Assembly: GCA_963781215.1 (NCBI GenBank)
Contig: CAWAFE010000005.1
Location: forward strand, 62,001-126,000
Origin: AP-15 sp963781215
GTDB taxonomy: Bacteria; Pseudomonadota; Alphaproteobacteria; ATCC43930; CGMCC-115725
DNA length: 64,000 nucleotides
Reading direction: 5' to 3'
The notes beneath the pieces were generated by a model. The model saw only the letters and a list, made by a program, of their open reading frames with translations. It was not told the origin of the DNA and made no database searches. How positions within the stretch are numbered: position 1 is the first letter of the stretch; each line of letters begins with the position of its first letter. This document shows, in pieces, positions 18,179 through 28,129 of the stretch. The translations under genes and the position numbers were made by a program.

Positions 18179-19590
18179 CTACCAGTTCTGTTGGCCGTTC
18201 GTCGGCACAAACTTTTGAATGCGCCGCCCGGTGATCGTCTCAGCGACGTAGACACTGCCTTTCGAGTCGACGGTTACGGTGTGGCCGAAGGCAAAGTGAC
18301 CGGCATTGTGGCCGGGACACGGTGCGATGCCACAAGAACCGAGCGCGCCGAACACCAGCCCGCTGGCCTTGTCGATCAGCCACGTATTATCGTTGCCGAG
18401 ATCGACATCAATGATGTTCTTTTGACTGGTTGGGCTCTTGCTGGCAAGGTAATCGATATTGGGCCAGAAATCCATGTCGTCGCCACGGGTGCCGGCAAGA
18501 AGGATCGCCTTTCGGTTGGCCGAAGTCGCGGTCGGGAACTGGTCGATATTGATGACGCGAACCGGCTGGCACACCGGCTCCGGCACGGCCGTGGTCGATG
18601 GGACGGCGCAGGTCTTCTCGAAGACCTGGATGCGATCATCCGGGCGATCGCAGACGTAGACGAGCCCGTCATTGCCGAGGACCACACAATGCGGGTGCCC
18701 GCCGCCGGATTTTCCGAACGTGCCCCAAGGGCAGCTCTCACCGGTGGTCGAGCAAGCCGTACCCCATTGGCCGACATACTGGCCGGCGGCGTTGAAGACG
18801 ACGACGCGATGGTTGCCATAGCCGTCGGCGATGTAAATGTCGCCCTTCGTTCCGCTGACTGGGCCCACCTGGGGGTCGACCGTGATATCGGCCGGTTCGT
18901 TCAACAGCGTGTGGCTGGTGTTGTACGAAGCGGAATCACCACAGGAGCTGAACGGGTTAGTGGTAGTCTGCGGACCGTCGCACGTTCCTTTGGTGCCAAT
19001 CTGCATCACCACCTTGGCAGTGGCGCCCGCCGTATTGGCGGCTTGCGGGTTGTATTCTTGGACGATCCCGTCGCCATTGCCGCCGACCCAGATGTTGCCA
19101 TGATAATCGACAAAGCAGCCGTGGGCGCCGTGCGGCATATATGCCGCGTATCCGTAATCGGCCCCGGTTTGAATGAGGCTCGGATCACCCCAACCGGCCA
19201 CGGTGTCGCCCTCGCTGTTATACGCGACCACGGGCGGCGAAGGTATCGACGAGGCGCTGGCATCCTGCCCGACGATGGCCCCCATTCATTGCCCTGAAGG
19301 GGACCGCCGTTCGAGTTACCGACCTCCCAACCGCGGTTGAAGGTGTAGACGTTGTCATATTTGTCCATGCAGCTCCCAGCGATCTCGCCGGTTACCCAAG
19401 TGTGCGCCACACCGTCGGCGCCCACGGGCGCGGGTAGCGGCTTGGGCCAGAACGGATCGACAGCGAAGCTCGGGCCCTTGCTGTTGCCATCCGCCTTGGC
19501 GAGCGGCTGCCAAACACCGGTCGCGAGGACGAATGCAAGTACCGTCCCACATACCGTCCCACCTATGTACAGATATTTTCTTACGTTCAT
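18179..19590 (-). pseudogene. Secreted NHL-repeat beta-propeller protein, frameshifted
   Basis: The gene begins with a strong GGAGGAGGAAAG site and a signal peptide (LYIGGTVCGTVLAFVLATGV). The secreted part starts AVDPFWPKPLPAP and has propeller motifs WVTGEIAGSCMDKYDNVYTF, GCFVDYHGNIWVGG, KGDIYIADGYGNHRVVVF and VDSKGSVYVAETITGRRIQ. After GNEWG the frame is lost because the G run at 19279-19283 is one base short; the next frame resumes at AIVGQDASAS. Restoring one base gives about 470 residues. Several Cys pairs in the mature part fit an exported location. It is upstream of the HupE-like gene. Confidence 0.82.
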
Positions 19591-19898
19591 GGCTTTCCTC
19601 CTCCAAAGCGTTTCGGTTACCCTTGATCGGCTATTTAGGAATGAGGTGCGTACGGTCTTCGCTTTACCCATTCATGTATTTATCCTCCGATGGTCAAGGC
19701 TGCGCTGTGTTAAGGTTAATTGTCAATCGCGCGATCGTGGAATCTTAACCCTCCTGCCGAGGCTGCGGTTGTAGCGCCCGCTACCGTGGCGGCGGACTTT
19801 CTTGTACAGAGGCCATCGCCCAAGATTGACGGGTGTAAAAGGGGCGGTGCTGCCGATCGAGTGCGTAGGCCGCGTAACAATGGCTTAGGCTGAGGGCG
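19591..19898. other. Intergenic region between divergent genes
   Basis: About 310 bp of somewhat lower GC than most of the window. It should hold the promoter of the minus-strand NHL gene and that of the plus-strand TPR membrane protein. I see no gene, RNA or clear repeat in it. Confidence 0.5.
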
Positions 19899-22216
19899 AT
19901 GGGAGCAAACTTCAGACAGCGTGTGCGCAGCAAGTCGCCCGCCACTGGGGCAATTCCAGCCTCACGGGAAATCTATTTCAAGCACTGCGTCTGGTAGCGA
20001 TCGGGTATGCATTTTTTGCTGGGCTGCGTACTCTAACCGAATACGATCTCGGATGGCAGCTCGCCACTGGGCGCTGGATTGTTCAACATCTTCAAGTTCC
20101 ATCGGCTGACGTGTTTTCTTATACTGTGCCGGGAACGCCCTGGATCTATCCAATCGGCTCGGGCCTGGTTTTTTACTGTATATATCTGTTGGGAGGTTAT
20201 CAACTGTTGTCGTGGTTCCATGCATTGGTCTGTACTGGAACCGTTGCCCTTCTGCTCCGCGGAGGATCGATGATTTCCGCTATCTCCGCGATCCTGGCGG
20301 TTCCCTTGATCGCTATCCGCACCAGGCCGCGAGCGGACATGTTCAGCGGGATCCTGTTCGCAGCCTTCCTTGTAATGCTGTGGCACCAGCGCCGTGGCTG
20401 CCGTATCCGGCTATGGCTTCTGCCGATCCTGATGATCGCCTGGGTAAATCTGCACCTGGGATTTGCCGCCGGCCTGGCACTGATCGCCGCATATGTATCG
20501 GTGGAGTTGGTGGAAACCCCTTGGGCCGAGCGCCGGGCGGCGGCGGTATATCGGTTGCGTGCGTCAGCGCCTTGGTTGGTCGCCACTGTCGCTGCGACGT
20601 TTGTGAATCCGTGGGGATGGGGGATTTATGTCGCCTTGCTTCGGCAAGAAAACGCGATTTCGTTCCAGTCGCAGTCGATCACCGAGTGGGGCCCGGCGCG
20701 TCTGAACTGGACCGCGATAATGTCGGGCTTGTCGTTGCGCAATCCCGACGGTGCGCTCTATTTGATGCTTTTAATTGCAGCTATCGCTGTCTCGGTCGCC
20801 GTTTGGCGGAGCAAATTCGGCGCGGCGGCATTCGTTACCGCCGCCGCCGTGCTTGCCGTTCGACACATCCGTTTCGAGGCTCTGTTCGGCATCGTGGTCG
20901 TGGTCGTGGCGGGTGCGGTGCTGACATCGGCCATCGAGGCGTTGCCGGCGGAGTTCAAGGACAAAAGAGCCGGATTGATCTCGTGCGTCGCCTGCGGCGC
21001 AGCGCTTTTTGCCGCAGCGTTGGCGTGCTTGCGTTCGGTGGACTTGGTAGATGACCGCACCTACCTCGCTACCACCGATCTTGGGTCGTTCGGCACTGGA
21101 TTATCGTGGTGGTTCCCGCAGCGCGCGGCCGCATTCGTCGAGGACGAACATATATCGGGAAAAATATTCAATAGCTACAATGAAGGAGGGTATCTCGTAT
21201 GGCGATTAGGACCGGAGTATCTCGACTATATTGATGGGCGTGCTATTCCGTTCGGCCCTCAGTTATTTGAGCGGAACGCCCAATTGATGACGACGCCGCC
21301 GGACTCGCGCGAATGGCAACAGGAGGTAGATCATTTTGGTATTAACACCATACTCGTGCCGTTGGGACGTTACAACGGACTGAATCTGTTCCCGGTCCTG
21401 CGGGAGTTCTGCGCCAATGCGGCGTGGACGCCTGTATATCTTGATGAAGTCTCGGCTATATTTGTACGACAGACTCTCAAGAACGAAGGCCTGATTAAAC
21501 GGTTTCAGGTCGACTGTGCCCGTGCTCCCTTACCTCTTATACCGCCGCAGAATGAAACAACGGCAGCGTTCAATCAATGGGCTGACGCTGCAGCCCTTCT
21601 GCACGTGTTGGGCCGAAACGCAGAGGCGTTCACAGCAACGACGCGGGCGCTGACTATCTTCAAGGATAGCGCGTTTGTTCATTTCCTGCGCGGAAATCTT
21701 TTCGAGGAAGCGCGGAAGCTCGGCGAGGCGGAAGCAGAATATCGAACGTCCCTTGCACTTGAGCAAAACGGCACGACCTGGTCGAGGCTGGGGGCGCTCT
21801 ATCGTCGCGAGGGCCGATTGACAGAGGAGATTGCCGCCTGGGAAGAGGCAAGCGAGCTCTTGCCCGATCCAGCACCTGAACTCGTTTCGTTTGGCTACGC
21901 TGCGGTTGGTTTACACGAGCCGAAAACCGCGCTCGACGCGTTTGACAGGGCGATCGCCAGCCTGTCGCGGAAACCTGGGATGGTAGGCGGAAGCGCAATG
22001 CTGGCCAATGTGGCGCACGGGCGTTCCATGGCCTGGAGCCTGTTGGGAGATCTCAAGCGGGCGGTATTGTCCGAAGAGGAGACGGTGAGGTTACAGCCGG
22101 GGCGATATGAGGATTGGCTTTATTTGGCGAATTTATATGACCGCCAACAACGCTTTGAAGACTTGCAACGAGCGAGAGAGCGGGCCGCAGCAATCAGGCT
22201 AAGGCAGCAGCCTTGA
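19899..22216 (+). CDS. Membrane protein with C-terminal TPR domain, probable 5' frameshift
   Basis: The N-terminal part has many hydrophobic helices (YPIGSGLVFYCIYLLGGYQL, AILAVPLIAIRTRPRADMF, LWLLPILMIAWVNLHLGFA and others). A TPR region follows from about residue 485 of the GTG-initiated form (FHLRGNLFEEA-like FVHFLRGNLFEEARKLGEAE). The first canonical start in the long frame is GTG 20111, but that frame already encodes EYDLGWQLATGRWIVQ upstream, a motif I recognise as conserved in this membrane-protein type. The frame is open back to 19889 without ATG, GTG or TTG. An ATG at 19899 in another frame (MGANFRQRVR) probably begins the gene, with one indel before 19997. AT content is higher than in neighbours. 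Function is unknown; an envelope or glycosyltransferase-like role is possible. Confidence 0.68.
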
Positions 22217-22249
22217 ACCGGGCCGAGCCGGATGACGAACTAGGCTTTG

Positions 22250-22885
22250 CTACTTCTGCGCGTTGGCCGGCGCTTCCCTGATCGGCCTTATCCAATTCAT
22301 CGTCCCGCGCCCAGCAACGTGCTCCGAAGCCGCCCAAACTTGGGATTTCTCGGTTGCGAGATTTCCGGTACCTATAGTTGCGTCACCTCCGAGGCCGACT
22401 CGGAGGATTTCGGCCAAAGTGGCCGGCCGGAAATCCCAGACATCGACGCCGACATCGAACTGCCGCGGCAGCGGCTTCAGCCGGCCATGCGAGTGGCCGT
22501 GCAAATTGACCCAGCCTTTGTCCATGCCGCGCCAGCTGCGAAACGGGTAATGGCAGAGCACCAGCGAGACGCCATCCGTTTCGATCTCGACATAGGGCTG
22601 CACGCTCGCCCAGCCGTCGAGCGCGGTCGTCGCCGGCGGATCGTTGTTGCCGGCGACAAGGTGCTTGCGGCCATTGAGCCGGGCGAGCAGCTCCGCTACC
22701 ACCGCCGAAGGCTGGCGGATCGCGAAATCGCCGAGATGCCAAACTTCGTCATCCGGGCCGACCGCCTCGTTCCATCGCGCGACGATGGCCTCGTTCATCG
22801 CCGGCACCGAGACGAATGGCCGGCGATAGAGCCCGAGCGCGCCGCCATGGCCGAAATGCGTGTCACTGGTGAAGAAAACGGCCAT
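22250..22885 (-). CDS. Calcineurin-like metallophosphoesterase
   Basis: The 211-residue protein has the five metal-binding motifs of the family in order: FFTSDTHFGHGG, WHLGDFAI, LVAGNNDPP, LCHYPFRSW and LHGHSHGRLK. The architecture (single compact domain, no signal peptide) fits small cytoplasmic phosphodiesterases or phosphatases, some of which resemble phage-type enzymes. The ATG at 22885 begins the first beta strand; a TTG eight codons upstream is possible. It is convergent with the TPR membrane gene. The substrate is unknown. Confidence 0.85.
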   Translation of the reverse strand: MAVFFTSDTHFGHGGALGLYRRPFVSVPAMNEAIVARWNEAVGPDDEVWHLGDFAIRQPSAVVAELLARLNGRKHLVAGNNDPPATTALDGWASVQPYVEIETDGVSLVLCHYPFRSWRGMDKGWVNLHGHSHGRLKPLPRQFDVGVDVWDFRPATLAEILRVGLGGDATIGTGNLATEKSQVWAASEHVAGRGTMNWIRPIREAPANAQK

Positions 22886-22939
22886 CGGCTTCCGGTCAGG
22901 CGCCTCCAAACTTCCGTGAGCTGGCCAAGGCCGGGGCTC

Positions 22940-24473
22940 TCACCCCCGCATCGTCTTCCAGTCGACGCCCTTCTCGAAGGCGGCGGCAGCGCGGTAGATC
23001 GTCTCCTCGTCGAAGGCCTTGCCGACCAGCATCATGCCGACCGGCAGGCCGTCGACCAAGCCGCAGGGGAGGCTCATCGCCGGGTGGTGGGTGCAGTCGA
23101 ACTGCGCGGTGTTGGCGACCATGCCGAACGCCGCTTCGAGGATCTCCTCCATCGGCGCATCGGAGGCGGGCAGCGGTGTCGCGACCATCGGCAGGGTCGG
23201 CATCAGCAGCAGGTCATAGCGCGCCAGCGCCTCGTCATAGCCGCGGCGCAGCCGGCGAACCAGATTCTGCGCCTTGGCGTAATAACGTCCGCGGTAGCGG
23301 GTCACCATCCAATGGCCGAGCAGCATCGTGTTCTTCAGGCTGTCCGATAATTCGTCCGCCCGGTTGCGCCAGCCGCTGTGGAAATCGAGCAGCGAGGTCA
23401 GGTAGAGCCCCTGCCAGTTGAAGCCGAAACCGTTGCCGAGCATCATTTGCATCGTGGCGCCCTCAGCCGCGATCGCCAGCCAGATCGCCGCACCCTGGCG
23501 GTGCATCGGGATCGACACGGGCTCGATTACCGCGCCGAGGCCCTTGAACCGCTCCGCCGCCTCGCGCACCAGCGCCTCGACCTGGGGCATGGCGCGCGGA
23601 TGGCCGAAGCCCTCCTCGACGATTGCGATCCGGAGCCCCGTGGCACCCTAGGCCCAGCGCCTCACGGTAAGGCTTTGCCACGGCACCCGCCGATTGCCGC
23701 GGGTCGAGCCCGTCCGGCCCCGCCAACACCTCCAGCAGCAGCGCATTGTCCTCGACCGTCGCGGTCATCGGGCCGGTGTGGTCGAGGGTGAGCTCGATCG
23801 GCATGATGCCGGTATAGGGGACGAGGCCGTGCGTGGGCTTCATCCCGTAGATGCCGCAGAACGAGGCTGGGATGCGGATCGAGCCGCCCTGGTCGCCGCC
23901 TAACGCCATCGGCACCTCGCCCAGTGCGACGACGGCAGCGCTGCCCGAGGACGAGCCGCCCGCCGAATGGCCGATGCGGTGCGGGTTGTGCACCGGTCCG
24001 CCGGCGCTGGTGTGGCTGCCGCCGGAGAAACAGAAGTATTCGCACACGGTCTTGCCGACGATCGTCCCGCCGGCGTCGAGGATGCGCGTCGCGACGGTTG
24101 CGTCGATCTCGGGGACATAGCCTTCCATCGTCGAGGCGCCGTTCATCATCGGCACACCGGCGAGGCAGATGTTGTCCTTGAGCGCGACCTTCTTGCCCTT
24201 GAGCTTGCCCTCGGCCGCACCCGCGATCTCGGTCTTGACGTACCAGGCGCCGTGCCGGTTTTCCTCCGGCATCGGGCGGCGTCCCGGCAGCCGCGGATAG
24301 GAGACCGGCGGCAGCTCGTCGGGCAGCCGGTCGAGCAAATTGTAGGCGCCGATCGCCGGCACCAGCCAGTCGCGGTGCGCGGCGAGCTCCCGGTCGTCGA
24401 AGTTAAAGCCGAGATCGGCGGCGACCTCGGCCAGCTGCGCCAGTGTCGGAAGCTTGACCGTGTCGAGCGGCAT
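22940..24473 (-). pseudogene. Amidase signature family hydrolase, frameshifted
   Basis: This amide hydrolase uses the Ser-cisSer-Lys triad, here present in KVALKDNICLAG, HSAGGSSSGSAAVVA and GGDQGGSIRIPASFCG. The start MPLDTVKLPTLAQL follows GGAGGGAGG. The frame is lost near 23646-23649, where REALGLG is followed by one surplus base; the next frame resumes GLRIAIVEEGFGHPRAMPQ and runs to the end at WKTMRG. Removing one base gives 510 residues, a normal length. It is divergent from the LLM oxidoreductase cluster, shares its 169-bp promoter region, and may belong to the same catabolic function. Confidence 0.85.
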
Positions 24474-24642
24474 CCCCGTTCCTCCCTCCGCGCCGGGCAC
24501 CCCGGCGGTGGTGCGAGCTTAGCCGGTCGCGGACGCTGCTGTCTCGGCCGCCGCTCGATGCCCTGGCCAGTCCTGCGGCGCCTTGACGGCGGAACGGTCC
24601 CGCGCCACGCTCATCCTCCCACGCCGCGCAGGAGCCCGAGCG

Positions 24643-25914
24643 ATGAAGCTCTTATGGTTTCACCTGATGCCCTATACCGAGCTGCCGGATGATTTCCGCG
24701 ACAAGCATCCCTCGGTGTGGGTCGACATCCATTCCTCGCTGTTCGACCCCCGGCGGGCGCATCTGATGTACAACGACTTCATGGACGAGCTCGAATTCGC
24801 CGCCCAATGCGGGTTCGACGCGGTCTGCGTCAACGAGCACCATTCGAACGGCTATGGGCTGATGCCGTCGCCCAACCTGATCGCCAGCGCCCTCGCGCGG
24901 CGCACGACCGACACGGCTCTTTGCGTCCTGGGGAACTCCTTGGCGCTCTACAACCCGCCGACGCGGGTCGCCGAAGAGTTCGCGATGATCGATGTGATCT
25001 CGGGCGGGCGATTAATCGCCGGCTTCCCGGTGGGCTCACCGATGGACACCTGCTTTGCCTATGGCCAGAACCCCTCGATGCTGCGCGAGCGTTACTACGA
25101 GGCGCACGATTTGGTGCTGAAAGCCTGGACCGAGCCCGACACCTTCGCCTGGAACGGCCGCTTCAACCAGCAGCGCTATGTCAACATCTGGCCGCGCCCG
25201 GTGCAAAAGCCGCACCCGCCGATCTGGATCCCGGGCGGCGGCTCGGTCGAGACCTGGCAATGGTGCGCCGAGTTGGACCACGTCTACTGCTATCTCTCCT
25301 ACTACGGCTACAAGGCCGGGCAGGCGACGATGAGCGGGTTCTGGGATGAGATGGCGCGGCTGGGCAAGGACCGGAACCCGTACCGCGCCGGCTTTTTGCA
25401 ATTCGTGGGGGTCGCCGAGACTCGTGAGGAGGCCTATCGCCTCTACCGCGAGCCGGCCGAGTATTTCTATGGCCGCTGCCTGCATGTCGATCCGCGCTTT
25501 GCCGGCCCGCCCGGCTATACCTCGGAGGAGACTCAGCGCCGCGGCATCCAGAGCCAGGTGGCTCTGGCGGCGCAAGCCTCGCGCTACGAGTCGAAATTTC
25601 AGATGCTGGCGCGCGAGATGGACGCGATCGTCGACAAGGGCTATGTGATCATCGGCTCGCCCGACGAGGTGGCGGCACAGTTGAAGGAAGTCGCAACCAA
25701 TCTCAATGTTGGCCATCTGATGCTGTTGCTGCAATTCGGCAACATGGGTAAGGATTTGGCCAAGTACAACACTAAGATCTTCGCCGAAAAGGTCATGCCG
25801 CAGCTGGCAGATGTATTTCCCGAATGGGAAGACCGCTGGTGGCCGCAGCCGATGACCCGTGAAGCGCGGGCGCCGCTGACGCCGTTCCGGCCGGCGGCGA
25901 TGGCGGCGGAGTGA
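24643..25914 (+). CDS. LLM-class flavin-dependent oxidoreductase (luciferase-like)
   Basis: The 423-residue protein is a bacterial-luciferase-like monooxygenase that would use reduced FMN from a partner reductase. Typical motifs are ELEFAAQCGFDAVCVNEHHS, NSLALYNPPTRVAEEFAMID, ISGGRLIAGFPVGSP, KPHPPIWIPGGGSVET and the final GYVIIGSPDEVAAQL. AGGAG precedes the ATG. It starts a run of five genes on the same strand (hydrolase, second LLM enzyme, amidase, AtzG-like protein). No flavin reductase is adjacent. The substrate is unknown. Confidence 0.9.
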   Translation: MKLLWFHLMPYTELPDDFRDKHPSVWVDIHSSLFDPRRAHLMYNDFMDELEFAAQCGFDAVCVNEHHSNGYGLMPSPNLIASALARRTTDTALCVLGNSLALYNPPTRVAEEFAMIDVISGGRLIAGFPVGSPMDTCFAYGQNPSMLRERYYEAHDLVLKAWTEPDTFAWNGRFNQQRYVNIWPRPVQKPHPPIWIPGGGSVETWQWCAELDHVYCYLSYYGYKAGQATMSGFWDEMARLGKDRNPYRAGFLQFVGVAETREEAYRLYREPAEYFYGRCLHVDPRFAGPPGYTSEETQRRGIQSQVALAAQASRYESKFQMLAREMDAIVDKGYVIIGSPDEVAAQLKEVATNLNVGHLMLLLQFGNMGKDLAKYNTKIFAEKVMPQLADVFPEWEDRWWPQPMTREARAPLTPFRPAAMAAE

Positions 25915-25966
25915 TGAGCTTGCCCGCACTTTCCAAACCTTCCGGGCGGAGCCTCTCGGAGAGAAA

Positions 25967-26007
25967 CCCTCACCCCTCTGTAGGGGGAGAGGGCAGAATG
26001 AGGGGGG
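25967..26007. repeat. Palindromic REP-like sequence
   Basis: The segment CCCTCACCCCTCTGTAGGGG followed by GAGAGGGCAGAATGAGGGGG contains nested complementary arms. It has the form of a common short intergenic palindrome of Proteobacteria. It lies in the 111-bp gap between the first LLM gene and the alpha/beta hydrolase gene, where it could act as a weak attenuator or RNA-processing site. One copy was seen. Confidence 0.5.
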
Positions 26008-26025
26008 CCACCGGCCCCGCCGGCG

Positions 26026-26808
26026 ATGCCTGAGCCGATTGCTTCCACCGTTGAGATCAACGGCTTTCCCTGCCGCGTCTGGCGCGCCGGCAGCGGCCCA
26101 AAGCTCGGCTTTCTCGCCGGCTTTGGCGGATTGCCGCGCTGGGTCCCGTTTCTCGACGCGCTGGTGCGCGAGCGCACGGTGATCGTGCCGTCACTGCCTG
26201 GGTTCCCCGGCGGCGACCGCGGCCACACCGTGCTCGACAGCCATCTCGACTGGCTGCTGGCGGTGCGCCAATTGCTCGAGAAGGCCGGGCTCGACGGCGC
26301 CGATCTGGTCGGCGGCTCGGTCGGCGGCGCCTTTGCCGCCGACATTGCGGCGATCTGGCCGGCTTCGGTCCGCCGCCTCGTGTTGATCGCGCCATGGGGT
26401 CTGTTCGACGAGAAGGAGCCGATGACCGATCCGTGGGCGCAGCGGCCGCCCGATGTACCGGGCCTGCTCTGCGCCGACCCCGAGCGCTGGAACGCGCTCA
26501 AGGCAGCGCCCGAAGGGGCGAACTCGCCGGAATGGCCGATCGAGCAGACCCGCGCCGCCGAGGCCGCGGCGCGCGCCTTCTGGCCGCTCGGCAACACAAG
26601 GCTGGAAAAGCGGCTGCCGCTGATCGAGGCGCCGACCCTCCTGGTCCGGGGCGAGGAGGACCGCATCCTGCCGCGCAGCTACATCGATCGCTTCGCCAAG
26701 GCGATCAGGGGCCGCACCGAGATCGCGACGATATCGGGCGCGGGCCATCTGGCCGAACTCGACAAGCCCGACGAGGTCGCCGCAGCGATCCTCCGCTGGA
26801 CGGGGTGA
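26026..26808 (+). CDS. Alpha/beta hydrolase
   Basis: The 260-residue protein has the hydrolase fold with nucleophile Ser in LVGGSVGGAFAA, an acidic residue in LVRGEEDRILPRS and catalytic His in SGAGHLAELDKP. The oxyanion region is LAGFGGLPRWVP. It is most like C-C or ester/amide-cleaving members of the family, but the sequence does not fix the reaction. It lies between two LLM monooxygenases, 5 bp before the second. In known pathways such as uracil Rut degradation, a flavin monooxygenase and an alpha/beta hydrolase act in sequence, so a similar pairing is plausible here. Confidence 0.85.
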   Translation: MPEPIASTVEINGFPCRVWRAGSGPKLGFLAGFGGLPRWVPFLDALVRERTVIVPSLPGFPGGDRGHTVLDSHLDWLLAVRQLLEKAGLDGADLVGGSVGGAFAADIAAIWPASVRRLVLIAPWGLFDEKEPMTDPWAQRPPDVPGLLCADPERWNALKAAPEGANSPEWPIEQTRAAEAAARAFWPLGNTRLEKRLPLIEAPTLLVRGEEDRILPRSYIDRFAKAIRGRTEIATISGAGHLAELDKPDEVAAAILRWTG

Positions 26809-26813
26809 CCGCG

Positions 26814-28100
26814 ATGAAATTCGGGCTTTTCTACGAGCACCAGCTGCCGCAGCCCTGGGACGAGGATTCCGAGCTACGACTCTACCAAAACGCGCTTGAC
26901 CAGGTCGAACTCGCCGACCGGCTCGGCATCGATTACGTCTGGGAGGTCGAGCACCATTTCCTCGAAGAGTATTCGCATTCCTCGGCGCCGGAGGTGTTTC
27001 TCGCCGCCTGCTCGCAGCGCACCAAACAGATCCGGCTGGGGCATGGCATCGCCTTGATGCCGCCCAAATATAACCACCCCGCACGGGTCGCCGAGCGCAT
27101 CGCCACGCTCGACCTCGTTTCGAACGGTCGCGTCGAGTGGGGCACCGGGGAATCGGCGACGGCGGTCGAGATGGGCGGCTTCGGCATCGATCCGCAGGAA
27201 AAGGAGGCGATGTGGCAGGAGGCCGCCGAGCAGGCCGCGAACATGCTGGCGATGCGCCCCTATCCTGGTTTCCAGGGACGCTGGTTCGACATGCCGTGCC
27301 GCAACCTGGTGCCGAAATCGGTGCAAAAGCCGCATCCGCCGATGTGGGTCGCCTGCTCTCGGCGCGAGACGATCCACCGCGCCGCACGCCACGGGCTGGG
27401 TGCCCTGGCCTTTGCCTTTCTCGAACCGGAGCAGGCGGCGAAATGGGTCGAGGAATATTACGACATCATCAAATCGGAGGAATGCGTGCCGATCGGGCAT
27501 CGCGTCAATCCGAACATCGCGATCGTCACCGGCATGTCCTGCCACCCGGACGAGGCCGAGGCAATGCGGCGCGGCCTCGACGGCTTTCGCTTCTTTGGCT
27601 ATTCGCTCGGCTATTACGCGCTCTTTGGCGAGCACCAGCCGGGCCGGACCGATTTGTGGCAGCGCTTTTTGCAGGTCAAGGACCAGCTGCCGGAGAACGC
27701 CGGGCGCGGCGGCATCGGCACCCCGGACCAGCTGCGCCGGCATCTGCGCCGCTATGAAGAGGCCGGGATCGACCAAGTCATGTTCATCCAGCAGAGCGGC
27801 GCCAACCGCCACGAGCACATCTGCCAGTCGCTCGAAATCTTCGCGTCGCAGGTGATGCCCGAGTTCAAGGAGCGCGAGCAGGTGCGCGCGGCGCAAAAGC
27901 GCCGCGAGCTGGCGCCCTTTGTCGAGGCGGCGTTGGCTCGTAAACCGCGCTTGGCGCCGATCGAGGACGCCGCCATCCCACGCATCGAAGCCCTCGGGCG
28001 CAAGGCGCCGTCGCCGATCGTCAGCTCCGACCGCGGCGGCGCAATCTCGATCCCGACCCAGGACCCGTTCGCGCTGATCAGAGGCGTCTCCAACAGCTGA
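26814..28100 (+). CDS. LLM-class flavin-dependent oxidoreductase (second copy)
   Basis: The 428-residue luciferase-like protein has MKFGLFYEHQLPQPW at the start, then LADRLGIDYVWEVEHHFLEE, GIALMPPKYNHPARVAERIA, SNGRVEWGTGESAT and KPHPPMWVACSRRETIHRAA. It belongs to the same superfamily as the gene at 24643 but is clearly a different branch, so the two probably act on different substrates or steps. The tail after residue 360 is charged and family-specific. The ATG is 5 bp after the hydrolase stop, which suggests coupling. The amidase gene follows after 29 bp. Confidence 0.9.
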   Translation: MKFGLFYEHQLPQPWDEDSELRLYQNALDQVELADRLGIDYVWEVEHHFLEEYSHSSAPEVFLAACSQRTKQIRLGHGIALMPPKYNHPARVAERIATLDLVSNGRVEWGTGESATAVEMGGFGIDPQEKEAMWQEAAEQAANMLAMRPYPGFQGRWFDMPCRNLVPKSVQKPHPPMWVACSRRETIHRAARHGLGALAFAFLEPEQAAKWVEEYYDIIKSEECVPIGHRVNPNIAIVTGMSCHPDEAEAMRRGLDGFRFFGYSLGYYALFGEHQPGRTDLWQRFLQVKDQLPENAGRGGIGTPDQLRRHLRRYEEAGIDQVMFIQQSGANRHEHICQSLEIFASQVMPEFKEREQVRAAQKRRELAPFVEAALARKPRLAPIEDAAIPRIEALGRKAPSPIVSSDRGGAISIPTQDPFALIRGVSNS

Positions 28101-28129
28101 TCGGCGCGCCATTACCGGAAGGCTGTGCT

